NCBI RefSeq assembly: GCF_007752345.1
Contig: NZ_CP036299.1
Span: forward strand, 1,813,001-1,877,000
Reading direction: 5' to 3'
From: Planctopirus ephydatiae
Lineage (GTDB): Bacteria; Planctomycetota; Planctomycetia; Planctomycetales; Planctomycetaceae
DNA length: 64,000 nt
A program made the translations under genes and the position numbers. Position 1 is the stretch's first letter. Each line of letters opens with the position of its first letter. This document shows positions 17,741-25,390 of the stretch, piece by piece. A model generated the notes under the pieces. That model made no database searches. It was not told the DNA's origin and was given only the letters and a program-made list of their open reading frames with translations.

Positions 17741-17914
17741 TCAGCCGCAAAAGTTCTCGATGCAGGGAGTGGCAAACGGAAAACCTCCTTTTGACCACAT
17801 TGGGCATTTCTCACAGGGTTGTTTCCCTGGGGATCTGCAAATGACTTCCTGAATTTCCTGCTTGTTTTCTGGCGGCATCGTCAGGCAAAGCACCTCCTGC
17901 TCAATGGATGGCAT
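17741..17914 (-). CDS. Small Cys-rich protein, candidate gene
   Basis: 57 residues from ATG 17914; the frame is open to 17980, and an internal ATG at 17878 lies 14 bases after an AGGAGGT. The protein ends CEKCPMW, a Gly/Phe stretch, ATPCIENFCG, giving five or six Cys in under 60 residues plus a charged helix (ENKQEIQEVI). Codon usage looks coding. The stop codon sits inside a hairpin (GCGGCTGATGAAGC and its imperfect complement near 17718-17751). It faces away from the ECF sigma factor at 18063. A zinc-ribbon-like or disulfide peptide is possible; the function is unknown. Confidence 0.45.
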   Translation of the reverse strand: MPSIEQEVLCLTMPPENKQEIQEVICRSPGKQPCEKCPMWSKGGFPFATPCIENFCG

Positions 17915-18062
17915 TCTTCGAGTGAACTCGGCAGATGTCCCCTCCTTGCGATCAGTCCCTTGGCTTTGTCTCGACCGCATCGAAACAGCAGAACAGTGAT
18001 ATCTGCCTTAGCCAAGGTGGCCTTTATGCCCCAGGGAAAATGCAGGTAGGGATCGAATAAAT

Positions 18063-18617
18063 ATGGTTGATGAATTGGAATTGTTGCAGTTAGTGGAATT
18101 GGCTCAAACAGGTGACCGGCAGGCCTTCGGTGTGCTCGCCCGGCAGTTCGAATCGACGATTTTCGCGATCGCTTTGCGGCGATTGCGAAATCGGACTGAA
18201 GCTGCCGAGCTGACACAGGATGTCCTGGTTCAGGCCATGCGGAAGCTGCCTCAGTTGCGGGAACCAGAACGGTTTGCCGGCTGGTTGCGGCGAATCACCG
18301 TGCGGATGGCCATCAACCGGGTTGTCCGTCGCCCGAAGGAAACAATCAGTAACCCCGAAATCTTCGGAAACATCCGGGGCGAAGGTCGGTCTCCGCTGGA
18401 GCATATTTTGAAGGGTGAAGCGGCTGGAGAGGTGAAGGCTGGGCTGAGAAAGCTGCGGGCATTGGATCGAGCCACGTTGTTGGCCTTCTACTTTGAAGGT
18501 CAATCACTGATCGAAATGAGCCAGCAGTTCCAGAGTCCGGTTGGCACCATCAAGCGCAGGCTCCACACAGCTCGTAACCGGTTGAAGGATGTGCTCACAC
18601 ATCTTCAGCCGGCTTAA
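18063..18617 (+). CDS. ECF-type sigma factor
   Basis: 184 residues. Region 2 is seen at ~10-80 (DRQAFGVLARQFESTIFAIALRRLRNRTEAAELTQDVLVQAM, then FAGWLRRITVRMAINRV) and region 4 at ~125-180 (LRALDRATLLAFYFEGQSLIEMSQQFQSPVGTIKRRLHTARNRLKDVL), with the HTH of region 4.2 intact. It would direct RNA polymerase to a small regulon. No anti-sigma gene follows; a strong terminator closes the unit ~90 bases after the stop. Planctomycetes carry many ECF factors of this type, and the target cannot be told from the sequence. Confidence 0.9.
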   Translation: MVDELELLQLVELAQTGDRQAFGVLARQFESTIFAIALRRLRNRTEAAELTQDVLVQAMRKLPQLREPERFAGWLRRITVRMAINRVVRRPKETISNPEIFGNIRGEGRSPLEHILKGEAAGEVKAGLRKLRALDRATLLAFYFEGQSLIEMSQQFQSPVGTIKRRLHTARNRLKDVLTHLQPA

Positions 18618-18709
18618 GTTCTGTGGAGGATGCCCCGCACATGTCCATCCGCAAAACTTTTGAACAGGCTCATTTTTTAAATGGGCCCATTGATGGTGCT
18701 CAGCACCCA

Positions 18710-18749
18710 CAGCCCGCGACATGACCGCATGTCGCGGGCTGAACTTTTT
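18710..18749 (+). terminator. Strong terminator after the ECF sigma factor
   Basis: CAGCCCGCGACATG (18710-18723) pairs perfectly with CATGTCGCGGGCTG (18728-18741) around ACCG, followed by AACTTTTT. 14-bp stem. Confidence 0.9.
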
Positions 18750-19058
18750 GATGACAAAGGCTTGATTCGATCAATGAATTCAGATCATCGCCTCATGGGA
18801 TCTTTTGTACGCTGTTATCTCAGCTGGCTCGTCTTGATTTTGCTTGTGCCGAGCATGGCTGCATGGCATCGATCGCTGCAGCTCATTCTCTGCAGTGAAT
18901 TACCACCAGAGAACGAGAACAAACCAATCAAGAGAACTCTCCAAGACGTGGACAAAATTAATCTTATAATAATACTGTTGAATACATGAGAGTGTATGGT
19001 ACATAAGTGCATAAGTTGTGAGTGCTCGATGAACGTGAGAACTAACGAGGAATGAGCG
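18750..19058. other. AT-rich upstream region of the subtilase
   Basis: About 310 bases that become markedly AT-rich near 18950-19010. A weak promoter candidate is TTGAAT (18978-18983), 16 bases, TACATA (19000-19005). AGGA lies just before the subtilase ATG. No gene is supported. Confidence 0.45.
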
Positions 19059-20705
19059 ATGCCTTCACCAAGTCCAAAACGTGCAAAGTCTTCTGCAAAA
19101 GCAAGTAAGGCTGTTAGCAAAACGACTTTGGCATCCCGAAAGAAAACAACGCCCGTCAAAGCGAAACCCGCGAAGTCGGTCAAAGGAAAACCAGAATTCA
19201 GTAAAATAGTGGCTGGTGGAGCAACACCGGAAAGGCGGTTTGTCTTACTTCCTGAGCATGGTTTGAAAGCTGTTGGTGCGGGAAGCCAGCAGGGTTTTCT
19301 GGAGATGAGTCAATACTTGCATCGTGGGATGAGCGGTGCCGCTGTTCCCTTTACCCGGCCTTATGCCTCTGTTCCACTTCCCCCCATGCGTCTCATTGAC
19401 GAAATCAACGAGAACAAGGCCAAACTCATTGAGTTAAACCCCGATGACATTACGGCTTTGAGGATGCAACTTCCTGGTATTCGTATTGTGCCAGAAGTGT
19501 TTTATCAACTGCAGCCTTCAGTTCGAGTCGCTGTCCAGAATCGTGTCGCCAATGCAACAGCCCAGACTGCAATGACAATTCATGTCAAATCTAACCAGGG
19601 AAGGCCTGTCCCGGGAGCCTTCGTGATCGCCTTTACAGATTTTGCTCAACAGACTGGTGCGAGCGGCACAACCAATGCGTCAGGAAAAGTTAAACTGGCT
19701 TTGGGAAGCACATCGGCCAAGATCGAAAGGCTTTACATTTACCCCCATTCTGGTCATTGGGGGCTTCTGAAAAAGAACTTCATACTGTCTGCAAACGATC
19801 AATTTACCCTTACCGCCATCCAATTTCCTTTTACGGATTCCCTCGATGCAGTTTATGGCCAGGGAGCCCCCAGAGATGGCGCTGGCGTTAAAGTTGCCGT
19901 CCTGGATACTGGATCTGGTCCCCATCCCGATCTTGTCATTGCAGGAGGCGAAAACACGGTCGTGGGAGAGGATCCTCAAAATTACGAGGATAATGGCGAT
20001 CAGCATGGAACGCATGTGGCCGGAATCATCGCTGCCAGGGGTATGGCTCCAACCGGTCGCTCGGGGGTTGCTCCCGGGGTGAGCATCTACAGTTACCGAG
20101 TGTTTGCAAAAGGACAGTCTGCCAGTAACTTTGCAATTGCGAAGGCTATCGACCGGGCAGTTCAGAACGGGTGCCACCTGATCAACATGAGCCTTGGAGG
20201 AGGCGATCCCGATCCGGTGATCAGTTCTGCGATTGCCGATGCCAGAAATGCCGGCGCGGTGGCCATTGTCGCCAGTGGGAATGATGGACGTCAGCCGGTC
20301 TCCTTTCCAGCCAATGATTCTCGGGCATTGGCGGTCTCGGCGATGGGGCGTAAAGGAACGTTTCCGGCAACAGCCGTTGAGTCAGGAGATGTTGCGGGTC
20401 CTTTCGGAAACAACCCCAAAGATTTTATTGCGGCATTCAGTAACATCGGGGCACAAATCAGTCTCACGGGGCCCGGAGTCGGTGTGATCTCGACGGTGCC
20501 TGGTGGTTATGCTGTAATGAGTGGAACATCAATGGCCTGTCCGGCAGTCACAGGTCTGGCAGCGCGTTTATTAGCAAAGACACCGGCGATCCTCAACATG
20601 CCGGCCAATCAAACCCGCTCTGATAAAATCATTCAGCTACTTTTGGCCTCTGCAGTCTCACTCGGTTTTCCTGCAAGCATGGAGGGCCGTGGTCTTCCTC
20701 AATAG
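19059..20705 (+). CDS. Subtilisin-like serine protease (S8) with N-terminal Lys/Ala tail
   Basis: 548 residues. Catalytic triad: Asp283 (VAVLDTG), His316 (HGTHVAG), Ser491 (GTSMACPA), with oxyanion Asn408 (ASGNDG). Residues 1-50 are Lys/Ala/Ser-rich with no hydrophobic signal peptide. Residues ~105-150 resemble an I9-type prodomain end (KLIELNPDDITALRM, then LPGIRIVPEVFY), and ~170-245 look like a carboxypeptidase-regulatory beta domain (VKSNQGRPVPGAFVIAF). Secretion would need a non-classical route, or it acts inside the cell. AGGA precedes the ATG. A small gene (20738) with prodomain-like sequence follows by 32 bases. Confidence 0.92.
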   Translation: MPSPSPKRAKSSAKASKAVSKTTLASRKKTTPVKAKPAKSVKGKPEFSKIVAGGATPERRFVLLPEHGLKAVGAGSQQGFLEMSQYLHRGMSGAAVPFTRPYASVPLPPMRLIDEINENKAKLIELNPDDITALRMQLPGIRIVPEVFYQLQPSVRVAVQNRVANATAQTAMTIHVKSNQGRPVPGAFVIAFTDFAQQTGASGTTNASGKVKLALGSTSAKIERLYIYPHSGHWGLLKKNFILSANDQFTLTAIQFPFTDSLDAVYGQGAPRDGAGVKVAVLDTGSGPHPDLVIAGGENTVVGEDPQNYEDNGDQHGTHVAGIIAARGMAPTGRSGVAPGVSIYSYRVFAKGQSASNFAIAKAIDRAVQNGCHLINMSLGGGDPDPVISSAIADARNAGAVAIVASGNDGRQPVSFPANDSRALAVSAMGRKGTFPATAVESGDVAGPFGNNPKDFIAAFSNIGAQISLTGPGVGVISTVPGGYAVMSGTSMACPAVTGLAARLLAKTPAILNMPANQTRSDKIIQLLLASAVSLGFPASMEGRGLPQ

Positions 20706-20737
20706 TGCATTTGTCAACTTGCCGAAGGATGAAAACA

Positions 20738-21001
20738 ATGACAATGCCCATTATTCTAAGATTTACCGGTGATGGGCCGCCACCAGTCACTGATTTGCAT
20801 CGTCTTCATACCATGGAGAATTGTAAGGTGCTCGAAGTTGCCGGACGCATGGTGTTGCTACAAGCCGATCAATTATCCACAGAGGTCTTGCACGGGTTGT
20901 TTCCTGAATGGACTGTCGCGAACATGGCGAACGCGGCCGATCCACCCCAACCACATCCCAACCCAAAGGTCATTATTTCTTCCCCGGGCGAAAGTCAGTA
21001 A
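20738..21001 (+). CDS. Small protein downstream of the subtilase, prodomain-like
   Basis: 87 residues from ATG 20738, with AAGGA 8 bases upstream; other in-frame starts are GTG 20705 and ATG 20729. Residues ~28-57 (CKVLEVAGRMVLLQADQ, then LSTEVLHGLFPEWTVAN) follow the same hydrophobic and Leu-Pro spacing as the subtilase's own prodomain end (LIELNPDDITAL, MQLPGIRIVPE). I infer a stand-alone I9/propeptide-like inhibitor or folding helper for the protease encoded just upstream. The C-terminus is Pro-rich. No signal peptide, matching the protease. The similarity is by eye only. Confidence 0.7.
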   Translation: MTMPIILRFTGDGPPPVTDLHRLHTMENCKVLEVAGRMVLLQADQLSTEVLHGLFPEWTVANMANAADPPQPHPNPKVIISSPGESQ

Positions 21002-21229
21002 GTGAATACCAAGTACTGGGATCACCGGGAATCCCCTTGAGCCCGCTTTTTCCAGCAGTAATCGGATAACGTTCTGGGATTGGCATTGAGAAAAGCCCAG
21101 TCCAGAACTATCAGTCACGGCGAGAGACCATTGGCTCGATAGATCCAAAGCTCGATTCTGAAAATACTGCTTGCACCGGAAAAGAAATGGCTCATTGGGA
21201 ACACAGTCAGAAATGTGAGAACAAATCTG

Positions 21230-22579
21230 TTACAGATCAATCCCGAGTTCTTCGATCTTTCGGTAGAGGCTCGACAGGCCCAGTTTGAGTCGTTTTGCCG
21301 CTTCGCGTTTATCGGGGCAAAGTTTCAAGACTCGAAGAATATGCATTTTCTCATAGTGACGAATCGCTGTTCGCAGATCATCGGTATCAGGCAGTGGTTG
21401 AGATATCCCCACGAGGTCTGGTGGCAGGTCTTTGGGGGTGATCTGCGCTGAATCACAGAGCATCACAGCCCGTTGAATGGCATTATCGAGCTGCCGGACA
21501 TTCCCTTTCCAGTTGGCCGTCAGCAACAGCCGGATGGTTTCGCTGGTAGCGCTGGTCACGCGACGATTCATCACTTTGCTGTGGCGGGCGATAAAAAAAT
21601 CGACCAGTTCGGGGATATCGTCGAGCCGGTCTCGAAGTGGAGGAATGAGCAACTTCACTCCGTCCAGCCTGTAGAACAGATCGTCCTGAAAGCGACCTTC
21701 AGCAATCTCCTGTGCCAGGTCGCGTGAAGACGACGCAATGATACGGCACTGAATTTTGGCAGCATCAGCACTCCCTAACGGGAGTACCTCACTGTATTCC
21801 ATCGCTCGCACGAGCTTGGCCTGCATGGCCAGTGGCAGCAGAGTGATTTCATCCAGGTAGACAGTGCCGCTCTCCGCAGATCGAAACGCGCCGGATTGTT
21901 CGCCACTCCCTGGAATTGTTCCCGCCGCTGCTCCAAAGAGCTGGCTCTCAAGCATTTCAATCGGGCGCATGCCGCAATGAATCGCCAGAAATCGCTCGTC
22001 CTTTTTGGGCCCCCACTTATGGATCATGCGGGCAAAAAGCTCTTTCCCGGTACCGGATTCTCCCACCAGCAGCACATTGGCATTCGCCAAAGCGACTTTC
22101 CGGGCGGAATCCTGAACTTCGCGCAGAATCGTGCTCGAACCGACGATTTCATCGCCATCATCCCGGCGGGCTAACTCGCGCCTTAAGATCTGGTTTTCCA
22201 GGTACAGATCGCGGTATTGAAACAGTCTGGCCAGCTTATTGGCGAGATCATCGAAGATCACCGGCTTGACGAGATAATCGAAAGCCCCGGATTTAAACGC
22301 TTCGACCGCATTCTCGACTGTGGCATAGGCCGTAATGATCAAGCCGGAAACACCGGGAGTAATCTGCTGCAGCTTGCGGAGCAGCGCCAGACCATCACCA
22401 TCCGGGAGCTGAACATCACAGACCGCGACTTGAAACTCACGTTCGCGAGCCAGCTTCAAAGCCGTGGCCACATTGGGGGCCGCCATGGCCTGGTAGCCTT
22501 CATCTGTCAGAAATTCCAGCAGCGATGTCCGGATGATCTCTTCGTCTTCAACGATCAGCACACTGCGGGTGTATTTCAT
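21230..22579 (-). CDS. NtrC-family response regulator lacking the GAFTGA motif
   Basis: About 449 residues from ATG 22579 (receiver starts at once: KYTRSVLIVEDEE); an ATG ten codons upstream is also open. Residue numbers below count from that upstream ATG. Receiver with Asp65 in VAVCDVQLPDGDG, Lys115 in VKP; AAA+ domain with Walker A GESGTGKE at 183-190 and Walker B YLDEI; a Fis-type HTH at the C-terminus (REAAKRLKLGLSSLYRKIEELGI). The sigma-54 contact loop that should read GAFTGA reads GTIPGS (230-235), so activation of RpoN is doubtful. Last gene of a possible minus-strand unit with the epimerase. Confidence 0.93.
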   Translation of the reverse strand: MKYTRSVLIVEDEEIIRTSLLEFLTDEGYQAMAAPNVATALKLAREREFQVAVCDVQLPDGDGLALLRKLQQITPGVSGLIITAYATVENAVEAFKSGAFDYLVKPVIFDDLANKLARLFQYRDLYLENQILRRELARRDDGDEIVGSSTILREVQDSARKVALANANVLLVGESGTGKELFARMIHKWGPKKDERFLAIHCGMRPIEMLESQLFGAAAGTIPGSGEQSGAFRSAESGTVYLDEITLLPLAMQAKLVRAMEYSEVLPLGSADAAKIQCRIIASSSRDLAQEIAEGRFQDDLFYRLDGVKLLIPPLRDRLDDIPELVDFFIARHSKVMNRRVTSATSETIRLLLTANWKGNVRQLDNAIQRAVMLCDSAQITPKDLPPDLVGISQPLPDTDDLRTAIRHYEKMHILRVLKLCPDKREAAKRLKLGLSSLYRKIEELGIDL

Positions 22580-22663
22580 GTGGCCGTCTTTTTCACAGCA
22601 ACTGGTCATCTGGTATGGAAAGCACCATGAAATCCAGGGTTTTCGCTACCTGTCAAAAATCCT

Positions 22664-23620
22664 TTAGGCAATCACCTTGGAGACACTGATATCAACCCAG
22701 GTATGAAATTCAGCATCTGGGGCCAGAACTCGTAAACCGGCTGATAACCCCTGGCTCTCCAGATTGATGGCGTCGGTGGGGCAGGTATAAGGTTCGATAC
22801 AGATCGAAGGTCGCCCTGCCGGAGTATAGACCACCACATCGCGAAAGATCGGTGGGCAGGTCTGCACCACTTGCAGCCCGGCAGCTTCGTCAATGAGCGT
22901 CATATCGAATTGCGGGCCGTCATAATCGAGCGAAGTGAAAATGTCATCAAGCTTCAAAGTCGAGACATATTCACCACTTTGGAAATCCAACTCATTCTGA
23001 ATGGCGTCGATCTTCCCCGTGGGCAGACTCTCCACCAGTTCAAACTGCTGAGTGACAGGGAGTTCAATCACGCAGTCTTCCCACCGACCCTGGGCGGAAA
23101 GTGGCAGGCGAAAGTAAGGATGCGTTCCCAAGCCCCACGGGATTGGTTTGGAACCAACATTGGTAATCCGGAAATTCGCACGCAGCCGGTTATGTATGAG
23201 TTCGTAATCGACGCACAGCAGGAAATCACCCGGCCAGAGGCTCATGCGATCGGGAGCATCGACACTCAACTGGAATTCGCCAGTCACAAAATCGTTCCCC
23301 TGAGCCGTCACACGCCACGGACGGTCGTAAACAAATCCGTGGATGGCATTCTTTCCCTGCGAGTTCAGAGGGAGCTGATAATCCTGGCCTGCCCAGCAGA
23401 AGTGACCACTGCGAATTCGATTCGGGAATGGAAAAAGGATCGGAATCCCACCGCTGGAAGGTTTCGCAGTCCCCAAGGCAAAATCTGCCGGTGCATCCAG
23501 CACTTCCACCGGCTGCCCGTCAATCACGGCTGTGAATTGGAAGCAGTTGAACCCCAGGTCGGGAAGAATGGTGGCCTTGGCACCCGTCTGCTGATCAATG
23601 AGTTGGATTAAATTTGTCAT
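22664..23620 (-). CDS. Aldose 1-epimerase family protein
   Basis: 318 residues. Galactose-mutarotase-like beta fold: GGIPILFPFPNRIRSG, NAIHGFVYDRPWRV (conserved His), WGLGTHPYFRLPL (second conserved His) and a C-terminal FRDVVVYTP region with Glu in SICIEPYTCPTDA. Such enzymes interconvert alpha and beta anomers of aldoses or act on glucose-6-phosphate-type substrates. Its ATG overlaps the TGA of the upstream small gene (ATGA), so translation is probably coupled. It lies ~85 bases before the NtrC-like gene on the same strand. Confidence 0.9.
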   Translation of the reverse strand: MTNLIQLIDQQTGAKATILPDLGFNCFQFTAVIDGQPVEVLDAPADFALGTAKPSSGGIPILFPFPNRIRSGHFCWAGQDYQLPLNSQGKNAIHGFVYDRPWRVTAQGNDFVTGEFQLSVDAPDRMSLWPGDFLLCVDYELIHNRLRANFRITNVGSKPIPWGLGTHPYFRLPLSAQGRWEDCVIELPVTQQFELVESLPTGKIDAIQNELDFQSGEYVSTLKLDDIFTSLDYDGPQFDMTLIDEAAGLQVVQTCPPIFRDVVVYTPAGRPSICIEPYTCPTDAINLESQGLSAGLRVLAPDAEFHTWVDISVSKVIA

Positions 23621-23871
23621 GAAACGAAAGCTTTCGAAGGGGCTTTTGCATGGAAACGCAAATCCAACCCCTGCGGATCATAGGCAACTTGATAAACTCG
23701 GTTGAACGGATGATAACGACTTTTGTCCGCCGATACCTCTCTCTCGAGAAGGTCATGACCATCTGGATCTTGGCCATCTGGCTCTTCACGATCTGAAAAA
23801 GTGCAGAGCGACGGCCCTTGGACATGCCAGCCATTCGTCAGGACTGAGAAATAACTCGTAACAAACACCAC
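23617..23871 (-). CDS. Small protein translationally coupled to aldose epimerase
   Basis: 84 residues from GTG 23871, which is preceded by CAGGAG with 6 bases between. The stop TGA overlaps the epimerase ATG (ATGA). Sequence includes VFVTSYFSVLTNGWHV, a DREEPDGQDPDGHDLLERE stretch and the C-terminus KSRYHPFNRVYQVAYDPQG followed by LDLRFHAKAP. Soluble, charged, no known family. A 79-codon frame on the same strand in another phase covers the same bases, but lacks these signals. The GTG start means a simple ATG search would miss the true N-terminus. Confidence 0.6.
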   Translation of the reverse strand: MVFVTSYFSVLTNGWHVQGPSLCTFSDREEPDGQDPDGHDLLEREVSADKSRYHPFNRVYQVAYDPQGLDLRFHAKAPSKAFVS

Positions 23872-23914
23872 TGGATACTCCTGTTTTTCGCCGACCTGAA
23901 TCCTGGGATCATTG

Positions 23915-25006
23915 ATGAACTTTCTGCAGACCGGAAACAATCGAGCAGGCTCCAAACAGGGGAGATTGCGCTGGATTGGCCTGGATGAAGCGGGACTGGG
24001 ACCGAACCTGGGGCCGCTTGTGATTACCGCGACAGTCTGGGAAACCCCTCTTGCCTGGTGGCCCTCCACAACTCAAACTCAAATCCCTCAGAGCCTGAAT
24101 GCCGCATCGAACACACTCTGGGAAAGCCAGAGCAGCGCCATTACCCAGACGACGTCGCGTGACGAGACACGCCTGCATATTGCCGATTCCAAAGCCGTCT
24201 ACTCGACATCACGCGGCCTCGATTCACTGGCCGCATCTGTCAATGGGCTGCTGCATGTGTGGCATGCCGGCACTGATTCTCCATGCAAAAACCTGCCGGC
24301 CAATATCGGAGAGCTGGTTGATCTGGTCGAACAATCGTCGCCCTCAAAACATCAGACAAGCGAAATCATCGAGCCCTGGTTTGCTGGCTTGAAGGCCATT
24401 TCATTACCAGGTCAACAGCTGACTCCAGTTCAGGAAAATGCCATCTCGAATTGGCTCAATGTCTGCCGCGAGGCACAGATCGAGTTGACAGCGATTCATT
24501 CCCGTGTCGTCATGACTCCGGAATTCAATCGTCGAGTGAAGAGTACAGGCAATAAATCAACCGCAGTCTCAGAAGTTGCCTTCGAATTAATGCAACAGGC
24601 CGTGCAGCAGGTTCTGGCAATCGATCCCGATGCGCCGATCCTCCTGCTGAGTGATCAGCACGGCGGTCGCAAGAACTATGAGGCTCTATTAGTCAATTAC
24701 TTTCCAGATGCGTGGTGGAAGACTTTGCCTGCCACCGGTGAAGGTCGCTACTATCTGGCAGAAAATATTTTTGCGTCGTTTGCTCCCCGCAGTGAAAGCT
24801 ATCTACCCGTTGCAGCAGCTTCTCTGGTATGTAAGTATCTACGCGAATGCTATATGCACGCCTTTAATCGCTGGTGGTTGCAGCAACTCCCGAAGATTAA
24901 ACCCACTCAAGGTTATCCGCAGGATGCACGGCGTTTCCGTGCCGAAATCGACGAGTATTGCCAGAAACATCAACTCGAAGAAGACCTCTGGTGGCGTTGC
25001 AAGTAG
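23915..25006 (+). CDS. RNase HII-like protein (RNase H fold), divergent
   Basis: 363 residues from ATG 23915. The N-terminus matches RNase HII: WIGLDEAGLGPNLGPLVITA, with Asp24/Glu25 in the DEAG motif, then IADSK. Late in the protein LLLSDQHGG offers a third acidic residue, and VAAASLVCKYLRECYM aligns with the AAS-x-x-AK-x-x-RD block. Here Arg-Asp is Arg-Glu, a change at the fourth metal ligand. It is much longer than usual RNase HII (~200 residues), with ~150 extra residues between the motifs. It may process RNA-DNA hybrids or have another nuclease role. Divergent from the epimerase unit with only ~43 bases between start codons. Confidence 0.75.
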   Translation: MNFLQTGNNRAGSKQGRLRWIGLDEAGLGPNLGPLVITATVWETPLAWWPSTTQTQIPQSLNAASNTLWESQSSAITQTTSRDETRLHIADSKAVYSTSRGLDSLAASVNGLLHVWHAGTDSPCKNLPANIGELVDLVEQSSPSKHQTSEIIEPWFAGLKAISLPGQQLTPVQENAISNWLNVCREAQIELTAIHSRVVMTPEFNRRVKSTGNKSTAVSEVAFELMQQAVQQVLAIDPDAPILLLSDQHGGRKNYEALLVNYFPDAWWKTLPATGEGRYYLAENIFASFAPRSESYLPVAAASLVCKYLRECYMHAFNRWWLQQLPKIKPTQGYPQDARRFRAEIDEYCQKHQLEEDLWWRCK

Positions 25007-25022
25007 CTCAAGGTAACGCGTG

Positions 25023-25331
25023 TCAGCTATTCGTCCCAGGTGGTGTCCTGCGAAAGAGTGGTGCAATAGTTTGCCAGATGGTTGTAAAACCTTGCCTCAA
25101 GCCATTCCAAAGCCATTGAGTGGCAAACCGCAGGTTGGCTCCCACAGACGATCGATCATAGGCCACCAGATCAACCAGCAGCACAGCGATCCCGGCTCCG
25201 AGCATCATCTTCCAGAGCGGTGTATCCCCCGCCATATATTCAATCAGCTTGATAATAAAGTCGGTCGCTGCAATCGCCAGCATGACAAAACCTGCCGATT
25301 GCAAAGGACGCTGTCGGACAGGCTCACTCAT
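25023..25331 (-). CDS. Small membrane protein
   Basis: 102 residues. Two hydrophobic segments, ~14-33 (GFVMLAIAATDFIIKLIEYM) and ~39-57 (WKMMLGAGIAVLLVDLVAYD), then a polar C-terminus. No known family. It lies 60 bases downstream of the sulfatase on the same strand and converges on the RNase HII-like gene 17 bases away. Co-transcription with the sulfatase is likely. Confidence 0.7.
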   Translation of the reverse strand: MSEPVRQRPLQSAGFVMLAIAATDFIIKLIEYMAGDTPLWKMMLGAGIAVLLVDLVAYDRSSVGANLRFATQWLWNGLRQGFTTIWQTIAPLFRRTPPGTNS

Positions 25332-25390
25332 GACTCTCTCCTCGATTTCAATACTCCGGCAATCTTACCGATCGAGATTCTATATCGACT

